Below are positions 46,796-55,784 of a DNA stretch of 64,000 nt, one piece after another; position 1 is the first letter of the stretch; the number at the start of each line of letters is the position of its first letter. The position numbers were made by a program, and so were the translations under genes. The DNA lies in assembly GCF_015999335.1 (NCBI RefSeq), contig NZ_JAEACP010000009.1, positions 124,001 to 188,000 of the forward strand, in the 5' to 3' direction. A model generated the notes under the pieces. That model was not told the DNA's origin and did no database searches. It saw only the letters and a list, made by a program, of their open reading frames with translations. Origin of the DNA: Tabrizicola soli (GTDB lineage: Bacteria; Pseudomonadota; Alphaproteobacteria; Rhodobacterales; Rhodobacteraceae).

Positions 46796-49309
46796 ATGCT
46801 GCACCACGATAGCTTCCGCGATCCCGCTCCGGGCCAGCTCCGCGTACTCGCCGCCTTTTCCTTCCGATACGACGCCCATCTCGTCCCCGACCTCATCGAG
46901 AACATCCGCCCCGCCATCCACGGCTTCGTCGCCTGGGACGACCGTTCGGCCGAGGCCGCGCTGTCCGATGAGCCCGCCCGCCGCCGGCGCCTTCTCGCCG
47001 CCGCCCGCGAAAGGGGGGCCGACTGGCTCCTCGTCCCCGATCCGGACGAACGCTTCGAGCAGGGCTTCGCCACCTGGCTGCCCGCCCTCCTGGCCGAGGG
47101 CGATTGCCTCTGGCACTTCTCCCTGCGCGAGATGTTCTCGCCCACGGAATACCGCAGTGACGGTCCCTGGGGCGCGAAATCCGTGTTGCGCCTCTTTCCC
47201 ATCGCCGCCGCCGGGGCCGAAGAGGCCGCGCTGCACGGCCTCTGGGTCGCCGACGACAGCGGCTTTCGCCGCCGCGCCAGCCGGATCAACCTTTACCACC
47301 TGCGCATGGCCTCGCCCGCGCGCCGCAAACTCCGACGCGAACTTTACGCCGCCGCCGACCCCGAGCGCCGCTTCCAGGCGATCGGCTACGACTATCTCGA
47401 CGACGAGCGTGGCATGGTGCTGGAACCCCTGCCCCCCGGCCGCACCTTCGATCCGCCCTTCGTCGAGGATCACGGACTCTGGTCCCCCGACCCCGACGAT
47501 CTGGGCGAGATCCGCCCCGATCCGCCCGAGGTCAGCCTCGTGCGCGTCGCCCATGCCCTGCGCCGAAGCGGCCAGCGCAATGCCTGCTATATCGCCAGCG
47601 ATCTGTTCCATGCCGATCCTGTCGATCACGATCTCTGTTTCCTGGCTGCCAGCTACGCCTTCCAGTCCGGAGACCATCCTGCCGCCATCGCGCTCGCCGG
47701 GGAAATCCTGACCGCCCGGCCGCAGGATCTCTCTGCCCAACTGATCCGCGCCCGTTCCCTTGTCGCCAGCGGTCGAAAAGCCGGCCTGTCCGCCCTCGCC
47801 GCACGACTGCCCGGCAGCCCCGTCATCGCCGCCCTTCGGGCCGAGGCCGCGCGCCCGACCGCCGATTTCACCGCCGCCGATGCCCAGTGGCGCGACCTCG
47901 CCCCGCCGGATGCCGCGATCTACGAGGAGCGACCCGACCGCTCCGACCTCGCGACGGTGGTGATCGGCTTCCGCAGCCAGCCCGGCCTTCTGTCTGCCGT
48001 CCGCTCCGTGCTGGATCAGGGGACCGAGATCGTCGTGGTCAACTCCGGCGGCGGCAGCGTCCGCGCCGATCTGGCCCCGGTCGCCGACCGGATCCGGCTG
48101 ATCACCAGCGACACGCCGCTCCGCGTCGGGGCCGCGCGCAACATCGGTGTCGCCGCCAGCCGCGCACCCTTCATCGCCTTCCTAGCCGGCGATTGCCTGG
48201 CGGAACCGGGCTGGGTGGCGGGCCGCCTTGCCCGTCACCACGCGGGGGCGGCCTCGGTTTCCACCGCCGTCAGCGGCCTGCCCGGTGCGGGCCTCGTCGC
48301 GCTTGCGGCCAACCGCCTGCGCTATTCCGCCCGCAATCCCTTCGCCGATCCCCGCAGCCTCTCGCATTATGGCCAGTCCTGCTCCCGCCATCTCCTCGGC
48401 CTCAGCGGGCACTTTCCGCCTGCACTTTCGGCGGGCGAGGATACCGCGCTGAACCGTGCCGCCGTCGGCTTTTCCCAGCCGCACTGGACGCCCGGGGTCG
48501 TGACCCTGCACCGCGACCTGACCGATCTGGCGCTGCTGGTGGCCGACGAGCGGATGCGCGGCCAGCGCCGGGCCGGTCACCCGCCCTTCCGCGCCCTCGC
48601 GGCCAGTCCGGACCCCGCGCTTGCCGCCGCGCCTTTCCTCCGCCGCCGCCTGCATCAGGCCTGGGAACTGGTCGCGCGCGAGCCCGGCCTGTCAGCCGCC
48701 GAGCGTCGGGCCGTGCAGGCGGTGCAATGGCTTGCCGCCCAGGCCGACGGGCAGGGCACCGTCGAGGGGTTGCAGCGGATCGCCCGCGCCGATGCGCTTC
48801 TGGCCCTGGCCAAGGCGCAGGAGGACGATCCCGATCAGGCCATTCCCCTGGCCGAGGAGGCCCTTGCCCTAGACCCGGAGGATCCGTCCAAGTCGCTCGC
48901 CCTCGGGCTCCTGCGCCTCGCGGCGGGCGACATGGCCGGGGGCGAGGCTGCGCTTCTGGCTGCCCTGGCCCTCTCTCCGGCGGATGAGCGGGCCGTCGCC
49001 GCCCTGATCGCCCTACGGGACGCGCTGGAGGGCCCCGTCGCGGCGCTGCATCTGGCCGAGCGCCTTGCCCTCGCCGCCCCCAGCGCCCGGCGTCTCTGGT
49101 CGCTGGCCGCCGATCAGGCCCTTGCGGCCGGGGATGCCGGCTGGGCTGTCGCGCTGGGCCGGGTCGCGCTTGCCTGCGCCCCGGCCCTGCCTGCAGCCCA
49201 TGCCCATCTGGCCAAACTCCACGCCGCCGCCGGGGACCCTGCAGCCGAGGCGCGGCGTGCCGCAACCGCCGAGCGCCTCATCGCCGCCGAAGAGCGCCGC
49301 AAGGGATAG
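46796..49309 (+). CDS. Multidomain glycosyltransferase/TPR protein
   Basis: An 837-residue protein with a composite layout. Residues about 15-220 form a first glycosyltransferase-like domain (RVLAAFSFRYDAHLVPDLIE; acidic motif VPDPDERF near residue 80). Residues about 245-375 are helical and TPR-like. Residues about 384-560 form a second GT2-like domain: LATVVIGFRSQPGLLSAVRS, VGAARNIGVAASRAPFIAFL, then AGDC near residue 461 where a DxD-type motif is expected. Residues about 640-837 are again TPR-like, ALALDPEDPSKSLALGLLRL being one repeat. The last ~35 codons resemble the tandem repeat that follows. It is divergent from rnd. Product and acceptor are unknown; flagellin or surface glycosylation is possible given the neighbouring loci. 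Confidence 0.75.
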   Translation: MLHHDSFRDPAPGQLRVLAAFSFRYDAHLVPDLIENIRPAIHGFVAWDDRSAEAALSDEPARRRRLLAAARERGADWLLVPDPDERFEQGFATWLPALLAEGDCLWHFSLREMFSPTEYRSDGPWGAKSVLRLFPIAAAGAEEAALHGLWVADDSGFRRRASRINLYHLRMASPARRKLRRELYAAADPERRFQAIGYDYLDDERGMVLEPLPPGRTFDPPFVEDHGLWSPDPDDLGEIRPDPPEVSLVRVAHALRRSGQRNACYIASDLFHADPVDHDLCFLAASYAFQSGDHPAAIALAGEILTARPQDLSAQLIRARSLVASGRKAGLSALAARLPGSPVIAALRAEAARPTADFTAADAQWRDLAPPDAAIYEERPDRSDLATVVIGFRSQPGLLSAVRSVLDQGTEIVVVNSGGGSVRADLAPVADRIRLITSDTPLRVGAARNIGVAASRAPFIAFLAGDCLAEPGWVAGRLARHHAGAASVSTAVSGLPGAGLVALAANRLRYSARNPFADPRSLSHYGQSCSRHLLGLSGHFPPALSAGEDTALNRAAVGFSQPHWTPGVVTLHRDLTDLALLVADERMRGQRRAGHPPFRALAASPDPALAAAPFLRRRLHQAWELVAREPGLSAAERRAVQAVQWLAAQADGQGTVEGLQRIARADALLALAKAQEDDPDQAIPLAEEALALDPEDPSKSLALGLLRLAAGDMAGGEAALLAALALSPADERAVAALIALRDALEGPVAALHLAERLALAAPSARRLWSLAADQALAAGDAGWAVALGRVALACAPALPAAHAHLAKLHAAAGDPAAEARRAATAERLIAAEERRKG

Positions 49310-49716
49310 GCCATCCACTGGCGCAAGTGCCGGCCGTTTGGCGGAAGCGGGCCACTTCGGCATCAGCCGCAGGCCGCCGCCCCGGACCCGGTAGCCGAGG
49401 CGCCACCCCACCACCGCCGAGGAGCGCCGGGAGGGGTTGGCCATCCACCGGCGCAAGTGCTGGACCGTTCAACGGAGGCGAACCGCTTCGACGCCAGCCG
49501 CAGACCACCCGTCCGGGATCCGGCAGCCGAGGCGTGTCGCAGCCGCCACCGAGGAGCGCCGGGAGGGATAGGCCATCCACCGGCGCAAGTGCCGGCCGTT
49601 CGGCGGAGGCGAACCGCTTCGACGCCACTCGCAGACCATCCGTCCGGGATCCGGTAGCCAAGGCGCTACCCCACCGCCGCCGAGGATCGCCAGGAGGGGT
49701 TGGCCGCCCGCAAGTG
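49309..49716. repeat. Tandem array of ~131-bp direct repeats (3 full copies plus fragment)
   Basis: Units begin at 49309, 49439 and 49571, each starting GGCCATCCAC and followed by GGCGCAAGTG; a degenerate fourth start lies at 49702. Unit lengths are about 130, 132 and 131 bp. The 3' half of each unit (for example GCAGCCGAGGCG then GAGGAGCGCCGGGAGGG) resembles the last ~75 bp of the upstream CDS, including its GGATAGGCC end. Lengths are not all multiples of three and frames drift, so the copies are not maintained as coding repeats. This fills most of a 584-nt stretch without a supported gene. Confidence 0.88.
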
Positions 49717-49893
49717 CAGGTGTGGGGCCGTCCATGGGGAAGGCTCGCCCTTGCGGCTATCCCACCGGCCCGCCCCAGGTCCTTCGCCCAAGCCCTTTGC
49801 GGACCGGAACCCAAATCTTTCCAGTTCGTTAATCGGGTTCTGCAACCCTTTGATCCTGTTGCATCAGCACGGCTGGTCACGCGTGTCCAGATC
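49717..49893. other. Gene-free spacer between repeat array and flgI
   Basis: The sequence between the repeats and the flgI stop codon has no credible reading frame. It contains a small hairpin at 49835-49848, GGGTT-CTGC-AACCC, followed by TTTG on the forward strand; this may be a weak terminator for the forward gene. I see no other structure. Confidence 0.6.
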
Positions 49894-50985
49894 TCAGTTG
49901 ACCACGAACTCCGCATGCAGCGCCCCGGCTGCGTTGATGCTTTTCAGGATGTCGATCATGTCATGCGGAGCCACCCCCAGCGCGTTCAGCCCCGCCACCA
50001 CTTCGGCCAGGTCGGTCCCGCCCCTGACCTCGGCCAGCCCGGTCCCATCCGTCCCGATCGAGGCGCTGGACCGGGGCACCACCACCGTCGCGCCCTCGCT
50101 GAACGGGTTGGGCTGGACGACCAGCGGGCTTTCCTCGACCCGCAGCGTCAGGTTCCCCTGCGCCACCGCGACCCGGCTGATCCGTACGTCGGCCCCCATC
50201 ACGATCGTCCCCGACCGCTGGTCCACCACCACCCGGGCCCGCGTCTCCGGCTCGACCAGGATGCCCTCGATCCGGCTGATCACATGCGCGGGCGAGCGCA
50301 TTCCCGCCGCCCCGATGTCCACCGCCACCGTGCCCGCATCCTGCATCACCGCGACCCGGCGGCCGAAATCGGCGTTCACCGCCCGCTCGATCCGCTCGGC
50401 CGTGGTGAAATCCGCCGATTTCAGCGCCAGACGCAGGTTCGACAGGCCGGAGAAATCGAATTCCACCTCGCGCTCGACCCGCGCGCCCGAGGGGATGACC
50501 CCGGCGGTCGGCACGCCCTGCACCACCCTTGCCGCCTCGCCCTCGGCCGAGATGCCGCCGGCGATGATCGTGCCCTGCGCCACCGCATAGATCTGCCCGT
50601 CCGCGCCGTTGAGGGGCGTCATCACCAATGTGCCGCCCAAGAGGCTTTTCGCGTCGCCGATCGCCGAGACCGTCACGTCGATCCGCCCCCCCGACCGGGC
50701 GAAGGGCGGCAGCTCTGCTGTCACGAAGACGGCGGCCACGTTCTTCGGCCGGAACTCCTCGCCCGTGACATTCGCCCCCAGCCGCTCCAGCAGGTTGGCC
50801 ATGATCTCCTCGGTGAAGGGCGCGTTGCGGATGCCGTCGCCGGTGCCGTTCAGCCCCACGACCAGCCCGTAGCCCACCAGATCGTTGCCCCGCACCCCGT
50901 CGAACTCCACCAGGTCCTTGATGCGGATCGGTTCGCCCCAGGCGGCGGCGGTGAAGAGGAGCAGCGCAAGAAGGAGGCGGATCAT
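49894..50985 (-). CDS. flgI: Flagellar P-ring protein FlgI
   Basis: A 363-residue periplasmic protein that forms the basal-body P-ring round the rod. The signal peptide is MIRLLLALLLFTAAAWG. The mature start, IRIKDLVEFDGVRGNDLVGY, and VVGLNGTGDGIRNAPF are diagnostic. The end GALHAEFVVN is also typical. It overlaps flgL by 4 nt. It is the last gene of the flagellar run motB-flgE-flgK-flgL-flgI; its assembly partners flgA and flgH are not in the window. Confidence 0.96.
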   Translation of the reverse strand: MIRLLLALLLFTAAAWGEPIRIKDLVEFDGVRGNDLVGYGLVVGLNGTGDGIRNAPFTEEIMANLLERLGANVTGEEFRPKNVAAVFVTAELPPFARSGGRIDVTVSAIGDAKSLLGGTLVMTPLNGADGQIYAVAQGTIIAGGISAEGEAARVVQGVPTAGVIPSGARVEREVEFDFSGLSNLRLALKSADFTTAERIERAVNADFGRRVAVMQDAGTVAVDIGAAGMRSPAHVISRIEGILVEPETRARVVVDQRSGTIVMGADVRISRVAVAQGNLTLRVEESPLVVQPNPFSEGATVVVPRSSASIGTDGTGLAEVRGGTDLAEVVAGLNALGVAPHDMIDILKSINAAGALHAEFVVN

Positions 50986-51983
50986 CGCAGATAGTCCACA
51001 AGGCTGAGCCGCGAGACGCGGGCGGTGACGAGATAGAGCGATTCCAGCTGTCCGCGCAGCTCCTCGAGCCGGGTGGCGGCCTCATAGGGATCGGCCGCCC
51101 CGGTCTCGGAGCGCAGGATGCCAAGCGCCGTTTCCTCGGCTGAGTTGCGGACGGCGGCGGATTCGATCTTGGCCTCGACCATGCCGATCCGCGCCGCCAG
51201 ATCGACCCGCGAGTCCTGCGAGCCTTGCAGCAGCCCGCCCGCCCGCTGCGCCAGATCGGCCCGCTCCACATGGTTGCTGCCCAGCACGCCACGGTCCAGA
51301 AGCGCGGCCAGGGCAAAGCCGTGCAGCGTGTCGCGGATCGCCGGGTCAAGCGCGGTGGTCGCAAGATCCGCGATCTCGCCAGAGGTGATCGGGCTGGGCG
51401 ACAGCGGACCGCCCCCCTGATAGAAGGCCGCATAGCCGGCAGGGTCGGAGAACCAGGTCGCGACCGCATCGGCCACCTGGCCCGCATTGGTCGCGCCCGC
51501 CGCCGCGGTCTCCAGCGCGGTGAGCATGTCCTCGGCCGGGCCGAGTGGCGGCGTGCCGGTCGCGGTGCCGGCAAAGACCGCCCGCCCCCCCGCCTCGGCG
51601 TTCACGAGGCCCACTGCGCTGGCGAGACGCCCCCGTGCATCGGCCCCGAACAGACCGACCTGGGCCGCGGTCGCCATGTCCTTCGAACGCAGGAGCGAGG
51701 CGCCAAGGTCGGCCGCCAGCCCGGATAGACCGGCAAGCGCGGATTGCTGGGCCGCGGTCTGGAACGCGGCCTCGGCCGTGTTTCCGGCAAAGGATTTCAA
51801 CCGCGCCAGGCTGGCGTCCACCGCCAGAAGCGGTGAGAAATCGCCGCGAAGCGCCTGGCCGAGGTCGCCTTGGCGGCCGCTGGCGACCTCATTGGCGGTC
51901 CGCTGGATCTGCGCGCGCAGCTGCGTGCCCTGGCGGGCGAGGATATTGGTCAGGCTGGCATCGCCCAGGGAAATCCGGCTCAT
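50982..51983 (-). CDS. flgL: Flagellar hook-filament junction protein FlgL
   Basis: A 333-residue flagellin-like protein (HAP3). The N-terminal coiled region RQGTQLRAQIQRTANEVASG (about residues 14-33) and the C-terminal region LRGQLESLYLVTARVSRLSL frame a variable middle. It joins the filament to FlgK at the hook. It overlaps flgK and flgI by 4 nt each, suggesting translational coupling. The flagellin-like N-terminus could be confused with flagellin, but length and position next to flgK support FlgL. Confidence 0.88.
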   Translation of the reverse strand: MSRISLGDASLTNILARQGTQLRAQIQRTANEVASGRQGDLGQALRGDFSPLLAVDASLARLKSFAGNTAEAAFQTAAQQSALAGLSGLAADLGASLLRSKDMATAAQVGLFGADARGRLASAVGLVNAEAGGRAVFAGTATGTPPLGPAEDMLTALETAAAGATNAGQVADAVATWFSDPAGYAAFYQGGGPLSPSPITSGEIADLATTALDPAIRDTLHGFALAALLDRGVLGSNHVERADLAQRAGGLLQGSQDSRVDLAARIGMVEAKIESAAVRNSAEETALGILRSETGAADPYEAATRLEELRGQLESLYLVTARVSRLSLVDYLR

Positions 51984-53443
51984 TCTCCCAACCTCATCAG
52001 GATGTCGATCATCTGGTCTGCCGTCTGGATCACGCGGGCATTGGCCGCATAGTGCTTTTCAATGGTCAGAAGCTCCTGCATCTCCCGGTCGGTATCGATG
52101 CCGTTCTGCGCCTCGAGGTCGGTCAGCGCGGTCAGCCGCGCCGAAGCGAAGGCCTGGTCCGACTGGCCGGAAAGCCGCCGGGCGGAAGCGTCGGAGAGGA
52201 CCTCGGCGGTGAGGGTCGCAAGGCTGCGCGAGCCGGCAGGCAGCGCGGCCGAGGAGAGCGGCCGCGAGCCGACAAGGGCGCCATGCAGGGCCTTCAGCAA
52301 GGTCGCGTCGCCCGGAGGCCCTTCGACCGTCGCGCCAAGCCCGTCCCGCAGCCGGTGAAGCGCCCCGCCCTGCTCGGGGTCGGCGGTCGCATTGACCTGC
52401 AGGCGGCCCGCCAGCCCCACCTCGTCGGCGGCCAGGAAGGGCGCGCCGGCGTCGGTGAACAGGCCCGGCGCGCCCGGCGTCGTGCTCGGGTCGAGGCCCG
52501 CAGCCGCAAACCGCTCCACCAGATCGCGGGCCACCGCGTCCAGCCTGCCCTGGGCGCCGGTCGCAAGCTCGTCCCGCACTGCAAACAGCGCCCCGAGCGA
52601 GCCGCCGAGGATCGGGCTGGCCGCGCCCGACGTATCATACGGCCGCCCGTTGATCGTGATCCCCGATAGCCCGCCGAGGGCCTGGCTCATGTCGGGCGTG
52701 ATGGCGTGGACCGGGGTGAAGCCGATCTCGACCCGGTTCCCCTCCAGCAAGGGCGCGCCGCCGGTGGTGAACAGCGCGATCTGGTTGCCCTCGCGCTCGA
52801 CCTCGCGCAGGGGCACGATGGTCGAGATCGTGTCGACCAGCCGCTGCCTTTCGTCCAGAAGCGCCGAGACATCGCGGCCCGTGCCGGTGAACGACCGCAA
52901 CTCGGTGTTCAGGACATGCACCTTTTCCAGCGTGGAGTTCAGAAGCCCCACCTGGTCGGCGATCTGGCGGTCGGCGGTTTCGCGCGCGGTCTGGATGTCG
53001 CGGGTGGCCAGGGCAAGGCCCGAGACCAGCCCCTTTGCCGCCGTCAGCACATTGGCCAGCCGCGCCTGCGAGTCGGGGCGGCCCGCAGCCTCGACCAGGG
53101 CGGAGTCGAAGGCGGCGAGCCGCGCCGCGAGCGAGCCCAGGCTGTCGGGCGTGCCGAAAGCCTGCTCGACCCCGGCCAGGAAGCTCGCCCGGGTGTTGCG
53201 GTCGCCATCCCCCGCCTGCGCCAGCCGCCGGTTGGCGAGGAGCGACTTGTCCACATCCCGGCTGATCCCGGTGACCGAGACCCCCTGCCCGGTCCCGGCA
53301 AGGACCGCCGCGCGCAGCCCGACCTCGCGCCGGGCGTAGCCGGGGGTCGCGGCATTGGCCACGTTCGATGACAGGACCTCGGCCCGCCGGGACGCGGCGG
53401 TCAGGCCGGAAAGCGCGCTGGACAGGGCGGAGGTGATGCTCAT
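51980..53443 (-). CDS. flgK: Flagellar hook-associated protein FlgK
   Basis: A 487-residue HAP1 protein. The N-terminus, ALSGLTAASRRAEVLSSNVA (about residues 10-29), followed by NAATPGYARREV, is the FlgK rod/hook signature. The C-terminus ITDLEAQNGIDT-like segment is followed by EMQELLTIEKHYAANARVIQ and TADQMIDILMRLGE, the conserved D0 helix. It forms the first junction zone between hook and filament. It lies 6 nt after flgE and overlaps flgL by 4 nt. The central region is variable, as in other FlgK proteins. Confidence 0.94.
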   Translation of the reverse strand: MSITSALSSALSGLTAASRRAEVLSSNVANAATPGYARREVGLRAAVLAGTGQGVSVTGISRDVDKSLLANRRLAQAGDGDRNTRASFLAGVEQAFGTPDSLGSLAARLAAFDSALVEAAGRPDSQARLANVLTAAKGLVSGLALATRDIQTARETADRQIADQVGLLNSTLEKVHVLNTELRSFTGTGRDVSALLDERQRLVDTISTIVPLREVEREGNQIALFTTGGAPLLEGNRVEIGFTPVHAITPDMSQALGGLSGITINGRPYDTSGAASPILGGSLGALFAVRDELATGAQGRLDAVARDLVERFAAAGLDPSTTPGAPGLFTDAGAPFLAADEVGLAGRLQVNATADPEQGGALHRLRDGLGATVEGPPGDATLLKALHGALVGSRPLSSAALPAGSRSLATLTAEVLSDASARRLSGQSDQAFASARLTALTDLEAQNGIDTDREMQELLTIEKHYAANARVIQTADQMIDILMRLGE

Positions 53444-53449
53444 GGCCGG

Positions 53450-54757
53450 TTACCGTTTGATGTTGGTGGTTTCCTGCAGCATCTCGTCCACGGTCTGGAT
53501 GACCTTGGCATTGGAGGAATAGGCGCGCTGCGTCTGGATCAGGTTGGTCAGCTCGGCCGCGACATCGGTCTTGGACCCCTCGCGCGAATAGCCCTGGATC
53601 GAGCCGGTGGGCCCGCTGCCGGCATCCCAGAGGTAGAAGGAGCCGGAATCGGGCGAGACCTGGTAGGTCATGTTCGACATCGACAGAAGCCCGTTCGGGT
53701 TCGGGACGTCGACGATCGGGATCTGGTAGAGCCGCCGGGTGAAGCCGGTGTCGTAGGTCGCGTTCAGATAGCCTTTCTCGTCGACCTCGACCGTGGTCAG
53801 GTTGCCGACGGGCGAGCCGTTCTTGGTGATCTGCACCGGGGTGAAGTTGTCCGAGAGCTGGGTCAGCCCGTTCGGGTCGCCCGTCTTGCCGATGCCCACC
53901 GACAGCGGTCCGCCTGCCACGGTCAGCGCCAGTGTGCCGTCCGCCGGGTTGTAGGCCCCGCCCGAGATCACCGTGACCGAGGCCAGCGTACCCCCCGCAC
54001 CGCGCGAATCGTCGAAGGTCAGCCCATATTCACCGATCAAAGCCCCGCCCTGGGCGGAATCGCGGATCTCCATCGTCCACTGGTTCGAGCGGCCGGTTGC
54101 CGGAACCACGGGGACGAAGGTGACCTCCAGCGATTCGGAGGTGCCGAGGTTGCCGAAATATTCCACCGACAAGGGCGGCGGGACTGCGGTGTTTCCGGCG
54201 AGCGTATAGGTCGCCGGCAGGTTCACGCCCAGGTTCATCGTCGTGGTCGGGTCGCCCGCCGTCTGGTTGGTGTTGATCACGATCGGCACCAGGCTGGAGA
54301 TCGTGTCGCGCGCGAAAGACGGCATCGTGCCATCGGCGTCGGCCGGCCAGCCCAGGAGGACTAGGCCCGAATCGGTCTTCAGGACGCCGTCCGCATCGGT
54401 GCGGAAGCCGCCGGTCCGCGTCATCAGCATCGGCGTGTCGGATAGCGCGTTGCCCAGCGACACCTCGTTGATGACGGGTAACATGCCGCGCCCGGCGATG
54501 GCGATGTCCAGCGCATTGCCGGTGCCGACGAGATCCCCCCGCTCCTCGATCAGGCGGACGGTGGTGGCGCGGACGCCGCCGGCGGAATAGGTGCCCGAAC
54601 CCCGGGCCGAGGTGATGACCATGTTCGCGAAATCGGTCGAGGCGCGCTTGTAGCCGTAGGTCGACGAGTTCGCGATGTTGTCGGAGATCGACGCCAGCCG
54701 CGTCGCATTGGCATTCAGGCCGGCCACGCCTGCGGACAGCGAGGAAGAGATCGTCAT
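53450..54757 (-). CDS. flgE: Flagellar hook protein FlgE
   Basis: A 435-residue hook protein. The N-terminal helix SSSLSAGVAGLNANATRLAS with ISDNIANSSTYGYKRAST is the flagellar rod/hook motif. The C-terminal part, AAELTNLIQTQRAYSSNAKV then IQTVDEMLQETTNIKR, is the matching helix. Between them are beta-rich hook domains. The protein is exported by the flagellar type III system and has no signal peptide. A CtrA-like sequence lies 59 nt upstream of the start. Confidence 0.94.
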   Translation of the reverse strand: MTISSSLSAGVAGLNANATRLASISDNIANSSTYGYKRASTDFANMVITSARGSGTYSAGGVRATTVRLIEERGDLVGTGNALDIAIAGRGMLPVINEVSLGNALSDTPMLMTRTGGFRTDADGVLKTDSGLVLLGWPADADGTMPSFARDTISSLVPIVINTNQTAGDPTTTMNLGVNLPATYTLAGNTAVPPPLSVEYFGNLGTSESLEVTFVPVVPATGRSNQWTMEIRDSAQGGALIGEYGLTFDDSRGAGGTLASVTVISGGAYNPADGTLALTVAGGPLSVGIGKTGDPNGLTQLSDNFTPVQITKNGSPVGNLTTVEVDEKGYLNATYDTGFTRRLYQIPIVDVPNPNGLLSMSNMTYQVSPDSGSFYLWDAGSGPTGSIQGYSREGSKTDVAAELTNLIQTQRAYSSNAKVIQTVDEMLQETTNIKR

Positions 54758-54815
54758 TGGAAAGCGCCTTTCTGCAGCTTCGACCCTGATGGGGGCGAAG
54801 GTGCATCAGCGGCGC

Positions 54816-54830
54816 TTAACAATGGCCTAA
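54816..54830 (-). promoter_or_regulatory. CtrA-like site upstream of flgE
   Basis: TTAA, seven bases, then CTAA fits the CtrA consensus TTAA-N7-TTAA with one mismatch. It lies between motB and flgE, about 60 nt upstream of the flgE start. CtrA controls flagellar genes in several Rhodobacterales, so a role in flgE-flgI expression is plausible. Confidence 0.4.
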
Positions 54831-54853
54831 CGGATAAAATTCGACGGATTCCC

Positions 54854-55681
54854 TTAGCGGTCGCGGCGCAGAAGGATGATCTCGATCCGGTTGTTGCGCG
54901 GGTCGGCCGGTTCGGTCACCGCAGGCTTGCGGTCGGCATAGCCCGAGACGCGCTGCATCCGTGCCGGGTCGAGTCCCGCCGTTTCCAGGAGCCCCCGCGT
55001 CGCCTGCGCGCGATCCGCCGAAAGGTCCCAGACCGGGTTGTCGATCAGCGTCACCGGCAGGGCGCGCAGATGGCCGCTTACCGCGATCTCGTTGGTGGTC
55101 AGGTTCAGCACTTCGGCCAGAAGCGCCGCGATCGACCTGGTGACGGGCGCGGGATCGGCCGATTCGCCCTCGAACAGCGGCGCTTCGGGAAGATCGAAGA
55201 TCTCGATCACCAGCCCCTCGTCGGTGACGCGGGTCACGACATGGCGCAGAAGCTGCTGCATCGTGTTGCTTTCGCCGCCCCGCGCCAGCAACGCCTTTTC
55301 CACATCCTCGAGCTCGGCCTCCGCCCCGCCGGCGCCCCGGCCGGAGACCCCGGTGTCGGTCGCGGTCGAGGTCTCGCGATCCATCGCGCCGGTGCCGGTA
55401 TGGGCCATCGTCTCTTCGGCAAAGACGCTGTCCCCGCCGAAGGCGCCGTCGCCCCCGCCCGAGATGCGGTTCACCGGGATTGTGGGATTGAAGTAGTCCG
55501 AAATCCCCTTGCGCTGCTTTTCCGTCGTCGCGTTCAACAGCCACATCAACAGGAAGAATGCCATCATGGCCGTCACGAAGTCGGCATAGGCCACTTTCCA
55601 GGCCCCGCCATGGTGACCGCCGCCCGCGACGACTTTCTTCCGCTTGATGATGACCGGCGCGCCATTGCCTGGCCCTGCCAT
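54854..55681 (-). CDS. motB: Flagellar motor stator protein MotB
   Basis: A 275-residue stator protein. One transmembrane helix, AYADFVTAMMAFFLLMWLLN (about residues 30-49), holds the proton-binding aspartate. The N-terminal basic segment IIKRKKVVAGGGHHGG is cytoplasmic. The C-terminal OmpA-like peptidoglycan-binding domain (about 150-270) includes SGHLRALPV, LSADRAQATRGLLE and NNRIEIILL. A flexible Gly/Ala/Asp-rich linker lies between. motA is not adjacent; its gene must be elsewhere or beyond the local segment. First in the reverse flagellar run. Confidence 0.93.
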   Translation of the reverse strand: MAGPGNGAPVIIKRKKVVAGGGHHGGAWKVAYADFVTAMMAFFLLMWLLNATTEKQRKGISDYFNPTIPVNRISGGGDGAFGGDSVFAEETMAHTGTGAMDRETSTATDTGVSGRGAGGAEAELEDVEKALLARGGESNTMQQLLRHVVTRVTDEGLVIEIFDLPEAPLFEGESADPAPVTRSIAALLAEVLNLTTNEIAVSGHLRALPVTLIDNPVWDLSADRAQATRGLLETAGLDPARMQRVSGYADRKPAVTEPADPRNNRIEIILLRRDR

Positions 55682-55784
55682 CCCACATCACCCAATTACA
55701 CACCCGGGAACAGGAATAGCATCCCAGCCTTTATGCCGGCTTAACCGCTTGGATTTTAACGGAAGGCCGCGACCGGGCCACAAT

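Noticed and set aside
49309-49716. CRISPR array
   Set aside because: Units are ~131 bp with diverged copies back to back, no short identical repeats with unique spacers and no cas genes.
49278-49916. Reverse frame of 212 codons across the repeat array
   Set aside because: Openness comes from GC-rich repeats; repeat lengths of 130-132 bp break the periodicity expected of coding repeats and no start or domain is convincing.
49327-50994. Forward frame of 555 codons through repeats and antisense to flgI
   Set aside because: Most of it is the shadow of flgI; the rest is repeat sequence.
55741-55759. CtrA site upstream of motB
   Set aside because: Two TTAA half-sites are present but separated by 11 bases rather than 7.
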